Below the pieces are notes generated by a model. That model made no database searches, was not told the DNA's origin, and was given only the letters and a program-made list of their open reading frames with translations. The position numbers and the translations under genes were made by a program. This document shows positions 22,650 through 34,424 of a stretch of 64,000 bases of DNA, one piece after another. Source of the stretch: Plicaturopsis crispa FD-325 SS-3 (lineage: Eukaryota > Basidiomycota > Agaricomycetes > Amylocorticiales > Amylocorticiaceae); the NCBI GenBank assembly GCA_000827205.1, contig KN832574.1:138204-202203 (forward strand). The letters run 5' to 3'. Numbering within the stretch: position 1 is the first letter of the stretch; each line of letters starts with the position of its first letter.

Positions 22650-22681
22650 ACGTTCAACGTTCAACGTTCAACGTTTAACAG
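22650..22681. repeat. Short tandem repeat (CAACGTT)n upstream of the ABCC gene
   Basis: Four head-to-tail CAACGTT units followed by a degenerate one lie about 25-55 bp upstream of the transporter start codon. AACGTT is itself palindromic. A regulatory role is possible but not shown. Confidence 0.8.
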
Positions 22682-23088
22682 CGTCACGGTGCCCAGTGCC
22701 AGTACTTGTACTTTTCGGCTCTGACTCGAACGATTCTCAGGTAAAGATCATGACTACGCTGATTCTTACGCCGGAACTGCTCAGCGTGTGCTGATCAAAA
22801 TTTCCTTATCAGCGCCCTGGACGAGAAAACTTTGGTGAGGACTTACGGACTTGGAAGTTGAAGGGCCGAATCGATTGACCGAGTTTCAGATCCCTTGACG
22901 ACGCTTACTGTCCAGATATTGAGGCCATTGACATATGTTATATGAAGAGACGTGTTCCGTTTCTTCGATGAGGAACATTCAACTGGACGCGGCCAGGAGC
23001 AAGGACGCGATGACTCGACGCGTCCAATAGTCAATTTCTGCAAAAATCGATTGACCAACACCGGCCAACAGTAGACTACTCAAAAATG

Positions 23089-23130
23089 TCTAAACTCTAC
23101 AGTGAATCAGAACAAAGGAGGGAGGTGCGA
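23089..23130. repeat. 42-bp dispersed repeat, copy 1
   Basis: The segment TCTAAACTCTACAG(T)GAATC... through GGAGGTGCGA recurs at 24531-24572 in the same orientation with two mismatches. Here it lies between the ABCC gene and the small hypothetical gene. Confidence 0.85.
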
Positions 23131-23570
23131 ACAGGGTGCGAAAGAGTCGTGCTGCCTGAACATCGAAGACGTTTACTAACTGCCACCAACACCACTTTCC
23201 CCAAGAAAATCTGCCACTCGGGATTGCTCATGGCCATGCTGTCATCGTAGACACCCAGCTCCTCCATGAACTCGTGCACCTCCCACAGTTGAAAATTCTC
23301 CGTCATGTCTCCGTCGCGGACGCTGTGGTAGATGCACCGGTTGATCTCAAAACATAAAGTCGCGGCAAGTCGTTGGACAGCGTGAGTTGGCTTCGCAAAC
23401 AGCAATACAGCCAGCTGAGTCGTGTTGAAAGCTAGCTACGTAGTGTTGGAAGCTAGCTAGGTAGTGGAATGTTGAATTTCCATGCAGGACGACTTGAATA
23501 TGAGAAAGGGTATGTATGAGCGCGCGCGTGAGGATCACGCTGACCCGGCAGCCTTTGCCCGTCCACTCGC

Positions 23571-24068
23571 TCACCACTCCCGATAATGCTCCGAGAACAC
23601 CGTCCGGAACTCGCTGTGCTCGACACCTGCAACGGAATGAGCAGCAAAAACGGTAAAAGTATAGTAACAACACGCACCAGCATCGTCCAGAAGTTTCTCC
23701 ACGCGTGCGGTGACCTCGTTCGGCTTAAACTGGTAGGAAGGTGGGACGACGCCGCTCACAAGGTTCTCCTCGTGCAGTCCAACGTCGAAGACCTTCTTCT
23801 GGTGGTGGGAGCACGCAACGTACTTGTCGCCGGCAAAGGTGCCGTGCAAGCCGCAGCCAACGCCGCCGACTTTCTGAACGGCCACGATGATGGTCCCAAG
23901 AATGGTGAGGGAGTGGTATTCGTCTGGTAAGAGAGAAGGTGCGTCTGGCCCGCGCAGGTCTGTAGCCCATCTGCACGCTGCCTCGGCGGAAAGGACGAAG
24001 CCGCCACGCAAGCTCTGGACAGTGGTGCGAGGCGGCGACGCTACCGCAGTCGTAGTGGTGGTGGACAT
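23571..24068 (-). CDS. Small hypothetical protein
   Basis: ATG 24068 opens MSTTTTTAVASPPRTTVQSL, then GGFVLSAEAACRWATDLRGP, LPDEYHSLTILGTIIVAVQK and a Gly-rich VGGVGCGLHGTFAGDKYVAC. A single 52-bp intron (about 23627-23678, GTGCGT...TTGCAG) joins LLDDAG to VEHSEFRTVFSEHYREW and a stop, giving about 149 residues. No family is recognised and there is no signal peptide. A further open stretch on the same strand (23405-23170, MTENFQLWEVHEFMEELGVY) looks protein-like and may be an additional 3' exon or a neighbouring gene remnant, but I could not find a phase-compatible splice. It lies between two efflux transporter genes on the same strand. Confidence 0.5.
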   Translation of the reverse strand: MSTTTTTAVASPPRTTVQSLRGGFVLSAEAACRWATDLRGPDAPSLLPDEYHSLTILGTIIVAVQKVGGVGCGLHGTFAGDKYVACSHHQKKVFDVGLHEENLVSGVVPPSYQFKPNEVTARVEKLLDDAGACCYYTFTVFAAHSVAGVEHSEFRTVFSEHYREW

Positions 24069-24530
24069 GTTGTGAACACTGCATGGCGAAAGTCAAGGGT
24101 AGAGCGTACGATATATTCCAAAGACTTACTACAATATGACTTCCCGGTCTCGAAGATGTGGAGGAAAGCTGTTTGATTGTGGCGGTGGGGTAGGTGCAAT
24201 ACTGCAGCGTCTGGTACAAGTTACGCGGCGTGGAACGTTTACAACCTTCCTATTCGGGATTTTTCTTATGTCCCGCCACGACCATGATCTCTGGCTTGTT
24301 CCACGTCTACTGTCTACACACCGTCTGTCAAGATAGAAATATGGTTTCATGGCATCAGGCCTCATATACCGGGGTGCAATGCGCTCCCTAGATGAATCAG
24401 GAGCAACCGTCGAGCAGTTCAACGTTGTTGAGTCCCGTGCCATGATAATCAAGCCAAACCCAAATATCTGTTAGCAAGGTACGTCTACGCTGTCTACAAA
24501 TCCATCTATATGACTACATCTATCCTGGCA

Positions 24531-24572
24531 TCTAAACTCTACAGGGAATCAGAACAAACGAGGGAGGTGCGA
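24531..24572. repeat. 42-bp dispersed repeat, copy 2
   Basis: Second copy of the 23089-23130 segment, same orientation, two mismatches. It lies 60 bp beyond the stop codon of the MFS gene, in its probable 3' untranslated region. Confidence 0.85.
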
Positions 24573-24632
24573 AAGGGTCGCGATGGAAAAAGAAACACAT
24601 GAAAGAAACAAACTGTCCGTCTCAGAAACCTA

Positions 24633-26705
24633 TTACACAATCTCGTGGACAGAGACCTTTTCATCTGCCCCGACTGTCATATACTTTTCGAACTCCTTGT
24701 CACGGTCTTCGCTTGGCGCACTGGTGCAACCTGCAGGATCGGCGGTTTTGTTTTCGTAACCAAGATCGGGTATCCCCAGCTCGGATACACCGGAGACTGA
24801 TGTATCGACGGCTTTGATGTCACCGCCAATACGATAAAACCAGGCGACGGCTGCAAATTCAACGAGCACAATCGCAAGCAGGAAAAAGAACGCCGCTCTG
24901 CGACCGTTGTAGGCCGTGAATCCGCCGTGCGTAGCCTCGACACTAGACTCGATCGAAGTCACGGCCGCGATGCCCACCGCAGACCCGAGCTGAAGTGCGC
25001 CGTTGAATATTGCACCGACCGTGCCGGCCATCGAGGCAGGACTCGTGCGGAAGATCGCGATGCTACAACACACCCATCAGTCAAAAAGGACAAGAGGACA
25101 GCAGATGCACGTACTTGGTATGCGAGTACGAGAGCATCGCGCCGGCGGAGCCGATGATGAATGCAGGGAACGTGAAGCTGAAGTATGTGTCCATTCCCGA
25201 CCCGTCTGCGAACGCCAGTAGCACGGTTGCGATCACCATGCCGCACTGCCCTACCATGATAAGCCACTTCGTACTTATGCGTCGCGAGAGCGGACCGGTG
25301 AAGCTGATCGCGAAGGCTAGTGCGGCGAGCGGGACCATACGCGCGGCGGATGAAATTGCCGCCCAATGGTAGACATCCTGCCAGAGCGTGGTGAAGACCG
25401 TGAAGACCGTCGTCCACCAGAGGTACGGCAGAAGCGCAGCGGCGAAGAGAACGGCGAAGTTAGGATAGAACCATGTCCGCGGCGGCCTTTTGTGCGACAG
25501 ATGATCAGCATTATTGGCCGGATGGGTGAGCTGGTACGGACGTACACAGCTGCTTTATCAGAAGGAACTAGTGTCTCCCAGTAGAAGAATGCGACGATCA
25601 TGATAATCGATACGATCAGCGGCGCCAGAACCATGGCGGATACCCATCCTGCAGCAGATGCGGACGTGACGGCGTAAATAAAAAGGACGAGAGCGGCTAG
25701 TAAACAGGGTTGTAAGCACAATATTGCTAATCCCATAGCTCGACAGAAGAGAGTCTGGCCGTACCTGTCAAGATAGAGACACCGACGAGATCGAGACTTT
25801 TGAATTTCGCCCACCCCTGCTCTCCGTCTGCAATGTCGTTCTGTTGTGGTGCCGGCACGAGGTAAAAGCATATCACGGCGATCGGAGCAGTGGCGAGCGC
25901 AAGGAACCAGAATACCCAATGCCACGACGCATACTGCACGAATATTGCGCCGAGAAATAGTCCGAGTACTGGTTCAATAAACATGATCAGAGGGACAGTC
26001 GCTACTCGGGTCCTCCAAGCATTCAAACGTACCGTTTCCAACAGCGCCGCTACCGCCAAATATGCTGATTGCGCGTGCTTGCTCATGGTGGTCGGGAAAC
26101 ACGCTGACAAGAAGGGCTAGCGCGGACGGAATCGTCATCGCGGCCGCTGTTGCTGAGGTGAGAACATGCAATATCAATGCTGATGAGGTTGTTGCGACGT
26201 ACCGATGCCACTCATGGCCCTCATGACGATGATGGCGATTTTATTTTCTAGGAAGCCAGCTATGAGCGATATGGCACCGAGCGCAGCGACACCTCCTATG
26301 AACGCCGTCTCTGAGTGAAGAACACCTTGTCAGCGTCACATCCCGATCGATGTAGTGAAACGGGAGACACTCACTAGGATTATACACGTCGCTGATCCTC
26401 CCGCTCTATGTTCAAAGACGCGCCAACAGTCAGTAAATAACACATAGATCAGTGGTCTCGGTGCGCACAATGAGGAGGAAGGAGGCGAAGGTTAGCTGGA
26501 ATGCGCTGATGAGCCATGTCGACTGGCTCTCGGTCATGTCAAGATCTACGATCATGGAGGGGATCGCAGAGAAGAGGGAGGCGTTGTTGAATGCATCTAG
26601 GAACTGAGCGAGGCAAAAGACTGCCAGAAGAAAATATTTTCGCGCGGCCGGTTGGGCTGGAGGCGGGTTCACAATTGCGGCGGAGGGGATAGGAGGGGCG
26701 AGCAT
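24633..26705 (-). CDS. MFS transporter, DHA2-type multidrug exporter
   Basis: Starts at ATG 26705 (MLAPPIPSAAIVNPPPAQPA) and ends with KVSVHEIV. The exons spell a 12-14-helix major facilitator. Helix 1 is KYFLLAVFCLAQFLDAFNNA, then VDLDMTESQSTWLISAFQLT, SGRISDVYN (the loop 2-3 motif in GR..D form), IPSALALLVSVFPDHHEQAR (motif near helix 4), VPLIMFIEPVLGLFLGAIFV, SWHWVFWFLALATAPIAVIC, and later PRTWFYPNFAVLFAAALLPY, WQDVYHWAAI and FPAFIIGSAGAMLSYSHTK. Sequence style and length (about 530 residues) fit fungal DHA2 drug:proton antiporters of the plasma membrane. It is co-directional with the ABCC pump downstream. About nine short introns; no damage seen. Confidence 0.85.
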
Positions 26706-27827
26706 GGTCGTGAGTCGTAAATCGTCAGGACGGAACGTCTAGTGGATGGTCCTTGGCCCGCGTAGGAGGAACGGCAGTCAAAGAGCTGCAGGGGGGACAG
26801 GCAAGTTATTATAGGCTTAGGCTACCGGGATCATCAGTCAGCTCACCTTGGGCCAGTCATTGGACGCTGCCGGGCGACCAAAATATGCCTGATGGGCATA
26901 AGAAGAAGCATCGGCGCACCTCAAGATTATGTTTTGTGCGCAGGCATGATTCCATTCGTAACGAGGAGGAATGGGATTGGATGGACGAGACGGAAGTCGG
27001 ACATGAGACCGCATTATGTACAGAGCCGTATGATGGATTGGGACTGATTGTCGCGGCTCGCCCTAGCTTTAGAGCTTACGGATGCTACAGCAAGGCGCTC
27101 GAAGGTTGACGAGCAGCGTCACTGCGCCGTGGACACACACACTAACTTCCAACGTGTGAAGATTAAAACCTGTATTATCTTTAGACTGGGGTACACACTC
27201 CGAGTCTAGCGCTTACCTCGATACTTTGGGGAGATGAACGAAGGAGGGCTCGTGGACTACATGTATCTAGCCGCGATACCATTGCGGAGGGTGATCACCG
27301 GAGTCTGGATAGATAAACGATAAAGTTTTTGCAGTCAGCGATGCCACGGTCACTTTACGTGGTTCGCTGTCTTCCGCCAATAAAAAGCAAATGGCCCAAC
27401 TTTCGAGTCGTCGACCATTATTCACCGAGTCAGGGCTTAGGGTGCACAGACATCACAGGTTGCAATATGCACCCCGTGCCCACTTGATTGATCGTGGGTA
27501 TCCGTAAGCTAAACAGGAGGGATTAACAAGAGGGGACGTACATGGAGTGGTGTGAATGAGGCTAGATGTTGGAGACGACAAGCTCTAAGCTATGACTGCA
27601 GCAAATGTATGCAGTGCCGGCTTGCATCTGAGGTGTAGAGCGCGCACTGCACCTGCCATTCATAACGACAGAATGCAAATGGTATGGCAAGTCGGCCAGC
27701 AGGCCGTCCAAAGGAAAAAGAGTTTCTGCGATAAATAGCCGGAGTCGTATATGGACCATGCCGTAAGAGAAAACCAGTTTTGTCCAGCAAATAACCATGT
27801 GTCAGCCCATTACCTGCGATGAAAGCG
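26706..27827. other. Intergenic region, no supported gene
   Basis: MFS promoter side and the 3' flank of the fucosyltransferase-like gene. The plus-strand frame at 26753-27109 has no conserved block, no splice support and overlaps the promoter. No gene called. Confidence 0.5.
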
Positions 27828-29474
27828 TTACCAAAACCGTGTACTATTAGGCTCCTTCCCGTCTACTAAACGTCGATGCACGATATTGCTCGTGAACGAG
27901 GACCACTGGAAGAAACATGAGTCTTGGGGGCACAGGACGTAAGAAAGGCATCTACCCCGTTACCAATGAACACAGCTGCTTGCCGCGCGATGTCCATGTC
28001 GACGGCCATATTCACGCCAAACTGCTCTCTGTCGAGCTGCAGGTCCTTGCTCGTGACGATATTGTGCCACCCCTCCCTCCGCAGCGCGTATTTCAGGAGC
28101 TCCAGCCACTCCTGCTCGCCGTTCGTCAGCAGATACATCACATCCAACAGCCTGTCCTTCCCCGCCGCAACGTACGATGCGCGCACCTCCCGGACCTTCA
28201 CGATTATGGCGTCGGACGTCGGCCAGCAGTGCTCCATGTACAGGGCGACATTCGCAGGCGTGTTGAGACCCCAGGCGCCACCCGGGGGCGGCTCGAAATG
28301 GTCCGGCAGCGCGGGCAGGAGGTTCCATCCGTAAAAGGTCGAGTTCCAGCGCGCGAGGCGGAGGCACGCCTCGTCGAAGTCGCCGCGGCGGATGTGCAGC
28401 GCCATCATGCGCGCGAACGGGTCGTGCGGCGCGGGGAATGCGGGCCGCGGGCCCCGCGGGTGAAAGAGGTACTCGTTCCGGTCGACGGCGGACCGGACTA
28501 GCGGAGATGTCGCGAGGAGGCGCGAGGTGGGAGACTTCGAAAACGCGTCCCAGAGTGGCAAGATGCGCAAACTCGAGATAGTCCAGAGATCGAAGACCTG
28601 TGGGTAGTCGTCGTCCTTGGACGGGCCAGGGACAACCTCGACGCAGCGCTCTGGGGCGTCGCGCAGGAGCTTCGTCCAATGGGCATGGATCACGTCGCCC
28701 TGCGCATCCCGCAATGCGGGCTTCACAGAATCGGTTGTGATGATGCGGCGCGCAGCCCTGGGGCAGACGTGGTCGAACCAGGCTGCTGACACGGACCGCG
28801 GCGCATCGTCATCTGCGTCCCATGGCCCGCCGGCGGTAGGGCCTGCAATGAGGGCGTTCAGCGGTGTACGCGGGGACTCGGGACTGGATTCCCCTAACAT
28901 TACTGGGATCGGCCAAGGGTAGTATTCGGGCTTCCAGTCTGTGCCATGTTAGCAAAGTTCCGAACGGCGGTGGCTTGGTGTGCTTACGATAGTCCTGGAA
29001 AACATAGGCGCGTTTGGATTCATACGCTAGATGCGTGCAAAGTAGGCTTTGGTGATGCGTGGTGAGATGGATAGCAATGAAAATGATAGGACCCATGCTC
29101 ACATCTCGTTAAGAACATTGTTCCATCCAAGCGCATACACCTGTCAATAAAAGAATGGTCAAAAAAAGCTCGAACATGTGGGCTGAGATACTCGCCTGGC
29201 TCGAGAATTTAACGTATCGTCCATCCTTCCCTTCGGGAAATGGCAAGTCGACATCATGCTGGGGAAGCGCGTCCTCCCATGCCCGCAACCGTTCATATTG
29301 CGGCGGTGGATCCGCACGGGTTCCACCCGAGTACCAGATGGGGACGCCAGGCTTCGAGCGGTACTTGCGGACATGGTGGCGGGACACAGCAAACAGGAGC
29401 AGCACAGTGACGCCGATCAGCATGAAGAATTGGCGCTTCCGCGTGAGCTGAGCTCCCAGGGCACGGTGCGACAT
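27828..29474 (-). CDS. Type II membrane glycosyltransferase, O-fucosyltransferase-like
   Basis: From ATG 29474 the protein begins MSHRALGAQLTRKRQFFMLI with a signal-anchor helix (FFMLIGVTVLLLFAVS), so it should face the Golgi lumen. Conserved blocks follow: VKFSSQ then VYALGWNNVLNEM, LAYESKRAYVFQDY, HWKPEYYPWPIPV, MALHIRRGDFDEACLRLARW (the HxRRGD donor-binding motif of the GDP-fucose O-fucosyltransferase clan), SKDLQLDREQFGVNMAVDMD and VFIGNG. A last intron then leads into WSSFTSNIVHRRLVDGKEPN and stop TAA 27828-27830. The intron before VYALG uses a GC-AG boundary (GCGAGT...GACAG). An in-frame upstream Met at 29684 is possible, but it would bury the anchor. About 490 residues. The acceptor substrate is unknown. 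Confidence 0.8.
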
Positions 29475-30192
29475 GGCTGTAAGCGAAAAGAGGATTAGGG
29501 TGCGATGCAGGCAGCAAGCATTGCGTAGGCGCACCTTATACACGAGGCTGGACAGATTGCGGGCATGGGCCGATTTCTTGGTCATTCCGTGGTCATTGGC
29601 AAATGGCATAAACTCAGCCTCTCGGTGTTCTTGGCCATTGGCGTGAGGCGAAATGGACCATTCCTTGCGCTGCCCATTGCTCATGATTACCGATAGGTCC
29701 TTATGGCAAGATGGGGAGTGCTCGACTCGACGACAGACTAGGGAAATGGGTGCCTGCTTTTCAGCGCGTTAATGGCACGGTCCAAGGCGCCTGCCTACCA
29801 GATTTCAACGTCATTTAGGCAAGCATCGCACTGAGGAGCGCCCGAGGAAGCGCCCGACGCCGCGCTCGAAATTATGATCTCTGCGTTCCGGATCCAGTCT
29901 CGACTTCGTACATATGAAAGCAGATGAGAGGAAGTACTCAACAACAAATTACGGTGCAGACGCCCTCTGTTCGAAGTGGCAAGGACAGCAAACGTCCAAG
30001 TTGGACACTGACAGTGACAGAAGGTCGACTGCAAGCTTACGTAACTCTATACTGTGTCGCGCCCTTTCGTTGCCCTTTCGCTTCGATCCGTGCGCGCCGC
30101 CTCTTCATTAATATTGCAAACTGGTATTCGCGACGCGCGTAGACCTGGTGTAGACGCCGTAATATCATATACGACGGTAGTTACATAATCAC
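29475..30192. promoter_or_regulatory. Divergent promoter region
   Basis: 718 bp separates the head-to-head starts of the fucosyltransferase-like gene (minus) and the TFIIIC subunit gene (plus). No gene or clear TATA box is seen. Confidence 0.55.
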
Positions 30193-33100
30193 ATGGACGA
30201 CTTTGGAGAAGAGATCGATGAATGTAGGTCTCGTTTGTCTTCCCTGTCGTCGGGCTTGTTGACTGGTGTAGACGAAAGCAGCGGCGAAGCGTCGGGGAGC
30301 TCTTACCTGTCCGGCAGCGACTCGGAGTACGATTCTGACGAACGCCCGGACGGAACCGCAGGGATCGAAGATGAGGCCGAGCCAGAGGCAGACGCGACAG
30401 ACGCAAGAGCAGAGAATGCCATAGAGGGCGACTTTGAGTGCGCGCGCCATTGTATTTTTTGACTGCGATGCTCATGTTTATACAGCCGCCTCATCCAGAA
30501 CATAAGGTCTGCCGATGGCGGGGCGCAGAACTCGGGCATGCTCAGCAAGGACTGGGACTTCAGTGTTGAGGACCAGGAGGCAGAGTTCCGAGACGACCTT
30601 CGTGCCGCGTCCGGTGTCGGTCGTAAAAAGGGGAAGAAAAAGGTGCCCACAGCGCCGAATACTCGCCTCGCACCAATACCCATTGACTGCTTTGTAGGGT
30701 CCGCGCCAGAGCGGGCCCGTGTTGTCGCAGCAAGTGCGCACGCTCATCGGAGAAGGCAACCAGGCCTTTGTCGACTGCGACATTCCAGAGGCGATACGGG
30801 TAATGCAAGAAGTCATCCGCATAGAACCGCGCGCCGCGGCAGCGTGGTCCGTCCTTGCCTCGTGCTATCACGAGCTCCACGAAGACCAAAAGTCGTTGCA
30901 GCTACGCATCATGGCAGCACATCTACAGCACGACCCAGACGAATGGGACACGCTCGCTAAAGAATCCAAGTGCGCGCCTTTCACAGCCCATTTTTTCCCC
31001 CATTGACTGTCTCCAGAGCGCTCGGGTTCAATCAACAGGCACTTTACTGCTACCGTAAGTTATACAGCCTGGACCCGGCCAATGTCGACGCACTTTGGGA
31101 CCGAGCATCCCTTGCAAAAGAGACTGGCGACCTCAGGACAGTACGTCCCCCGCCCCAGCGGCACCGCACCTACTCTGACCTCTCCACAGGCCCGCAATGC
31201 CCTCGTGGCCATCCTGAAGCGCTTCCCGCACGACCTCACCGTCCTCGACGAGCTCCGCCCCATCCTTATCGAGCTTTCCGACCTCGCGCTCTGTGCGGAC
31301 CTCTACCAGGAAGCCTTCACCTTCTACCACGCGCAGGACCCCGCCGGTGGAAGCGGCTTCGGCCTCATGGAGGTGCTTGTACTCGCGGACCTGCACAACA
31401 CACTCGGCGCGCACGAGCACGCGGTGCACGCGATCCGCCGCGGCGCGCGCTGGCTCCAGGGCCGCGCGGCACAGCGCTTTTGGGACGTGTGCGAGGACGA
31501 TAGGGAGTTCGACATCGCGGATGCGGGGGTCGAGCGCGAGGGTGAAGTGCAGCCGGGGTATTACCCGCTCGACGTCAACGCGCGGCATCGCCTGGCGGTC
31601 GCGCGAATTAAGATGGGCGAAATTGTCGAGGGGAAGGTGCGTGGCGTTCGGGTTTGCAGCTGCTGCGTGTGTTGTATTGACCTTGCTTTGGCGGCAGATA
31701 CATGCGGCGGTGGTGCTCTCGCAAGAGGTATTGGATTATGCGGCGCTATTCTCGGAGATCGCAGATGCATACTATGAGCGCGACATGTATGCGGAAGCCC
31801 TGCCCATCTACGAGATTCTCAGCGAGCATGTCGAGGTACGGGTTTCTCACATATATTTATGCACCCGGCACTCGCTGAATCTTCGGGACACATCAGACGA
31901 GTAGTTTGCATATTCTCCTGCAGGTTGCCTCATGCCACCGTATGCTTGGAGATTCGAGTGAAGCTGCACGTGTATACGAACACAGTGAGTCGTCCTGCAT
32001 CCTGCACATAAGCTTTGAAGATGCTGATCGCGTGACTGTAAGTCATCGCTGGGGATCCCTCGAACAACGAGGCGAAAATGAAACTCGCAGAAGTGTACGA
32101 AATCTTGAACGAGACCAGGAAAGCACTTGCTCTTGTCTACGAAGGTACGCCAACATTCCTAACCTATTATCTGTGGTCGTACTGACACTTTATCGCAGTC
32201 ATCGACTCCCGCAAAGAGCGCCGCAAAGCTGCCGGCAAAGACGACGCAGGACCAGGCGAAGGCCCGACGACATCCCTCTTCGAGGAGCGCGCGCAGACCC
32301 GCGCATCCGGGAAAGGCTCGTCCAAGAAGGACCCGCACAAGCTCACGAAGACCCAGCTACGTGAACTTGAGGAGCAGAAGGAGCGCGAGGTCATGCGAGG
32401 CTACCATAGGCTTGATGAACTCTGGCCGCGCCTGCGCGAGAAGGGCGACCCCGCACACGAGGACGTCCTGCGCGAGTGGGTGCTGGAGGCCGAGAAGCTC
32501 GTCGAGACCTTTAGGGAGACACGCGATCTGTTTCCTACGACGCGAGTGAGTCACAGTGGCAGCCATTGTTTTGTGAACGACTTGCTGATTGGCTTGATTT
32601 TGCAAGAGTAATCCGTTCCGTGGGATGTTTGCACGTCAACGGCGCAGGGCGAAGGAGACCGATGAGGCAGAGGAAGAGCGCATGGCGTCTCGGCTGCATC
32701 TCGATATCGGTGAGCTCAGCGAACTCGTCGTCTTCAAGTTGCTGTTCATCTTGACTGATATTACCATCCCCGTACTTTAGAACATGACAGTATGGCTAGG
32801 AAAAGAGGAGACGGTAAACCCGAAAAATCGGCTGTCAACTTCCGCGGCGTATCACTCGACAACTGGTTGAATGTGTTCCTGCAGGTAAGGTGGCGTATAG
32901 CTTACACCAGTCTCAGCTGACTCACTCAGCATCGCACAGTATACCTTTATTCTTGCCGAGAGCGGCCAGTTTGAGGTCGCCGACGACATACTCCGCCACA
33001 TCCTTACATCGAATGCGTATCAAACTGATGTCCTGCAAGACACCATCAGAATCGGCATTATCAGTGAGCGGATTTTTCTCCTACGTTTGAGTGGTTAGGT

Positions 33101-34177
33101 CTAACATCTTGATTTCCCAGCATGCGCGATCGCTAGCCGACGCTATTCGGTGGTCGTCGAGCAGTGCAGGAAGATCCTCATCAAGCACCAGTTCAACAAC
33201 GAGCCGCTGCGCATTCTGCTTGCCTCGCTAGCGAGCGGCCTGCGCCAGACCGACGCCTTCATCGCCTCGACTCTCCAGAAGCACCTTTTGCGCGAGACGA
33301 AGCTCATCGACATGGCCGTCAAGGACAAAGACCAGCTCAAATGGAATGGCCCGAACAAGCGATACGTCTTGGCTACTGGAGGTCCGGGGAAAGCGGACGA
33401 CGACGATGACGGCGATGCCGAAGACGACGATGAGAGCAAGAGCGCGGTCCCTGAGGAACAAGACCGGCCAAAAATGCACGATACTCCGACGAAAAACAAT
33501 CCGATAATAGTCGCACTGTATGGCCAGATTTGTGCAGCCGCGAAGAGCTACCAGAGTGCCATTTGTGCGTTTTCAAAGTCTCACTCGCTCGCTGTTGTGG
33601 TGGCGCTAAATCGGCTACAGTCTATCTTCTGCATGGCTACGACTATTGCCGCGAAGACCCAGTGATCTGCCTCAGTTTGGCCGCAACGTCCATAGGGCGA
33701 GCGATGCAGCGGCAGGCGGACAATCGGCACCACTTAGTGGCACAGGTTCGTTCCCTTCTCCCTTCCTCTCCGTATGACCATCCCAACAATTTTTTTTTCT
33801 AGGCCATGGCATTTTTATCGCAGTACCGAGTTCTTCGCCGGGCGTCTGCGCCAGACAAGCTCGATGAAATTGAGTTTAACTTTGGCCGGGCGTTTCATCA
33901 ATTAGGTGCGTCTGCACGGGGCTTGTTCAATGGATCACTGACGTGGATGACAGGGCTGTACTCGCATGCTGCACGACATTACGAGCGTGTTTTGGAGCTG
34001 GTGGAAAACCGTCAGGCGGATGTACGTCGTAAAACCGCTGTACTCTTGTCTTGACTTACGGCTCTCCAGGGCGATGGTGTCGCTCGAGAAGCGGCCTATA
34101 ATTTGTCGTTCATATATGTGACGACGGGCGCAACACCGCTTGCGCAGGGGTTATATCGACGATGGCTGTCGATATGA
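30193..34177 (+). CDS. TFC4: Transcription factor TFIIIC TPR subunit (Tfc4/Sfc4/GTF3C3)
   Basis: ATG 30193 opens an acidic, Ser-rich N-terminus (SGDSEYDSDERPD-type). After an intron, KKGKKK leads into TPR repeats: VRTLIGEGNQAFVDCDIPEA, AIRVMQEVIRIEPRAAAAWS, ALGFNQQALYCYRKLYSLDP, NVDALWDRASLAKETGDL, VLDYAALFSEIADAYYERDM and LHILLQVASCHRMLGDSSEA. A charged linker (KSRKERRKAAGKDD-like) follows, then FRGVSLDNWLNVFLQYTFIL, DDILRHILTSNAYQ and FNNEPLRILLASLA. An acidic insert (DDDDDGDAEDDDES) comes next, then NNPIIVALYGQICAAAKSYQ, YLLHGYDYCREDPVICLSLA and the end GLYRRWLSI. Tfc4 is the TFIIIC subunit that assembles TFIIIB on tRNA and 5S genes. About 15 short introns, all in phase where checked. The final block is the conserved C-terminus of the family. 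Confidence 0.9.
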
Positions 34178-34424
34178 TGGTAGGTACTTATGAGCAGTGT
34201 AATTTTTCCTGTACTTCCTTGGTGCGTTGATCAGTGTCTGAATGCAATATCATTATTTTATCATTTCCAAGTTGCACAAGGAACACATAGATGACGTCGA
34301 AGGAAGCCGGGCGAGTTCGAAACCATCCAGTCCGAATCGAAATCATACAAGCGCTAACCAGAGCGGCTTTGGGCCGGTGCGGCTGACATTCGCTCAGACG
34401 ATTTATATCACAACTGCAAGTTCG

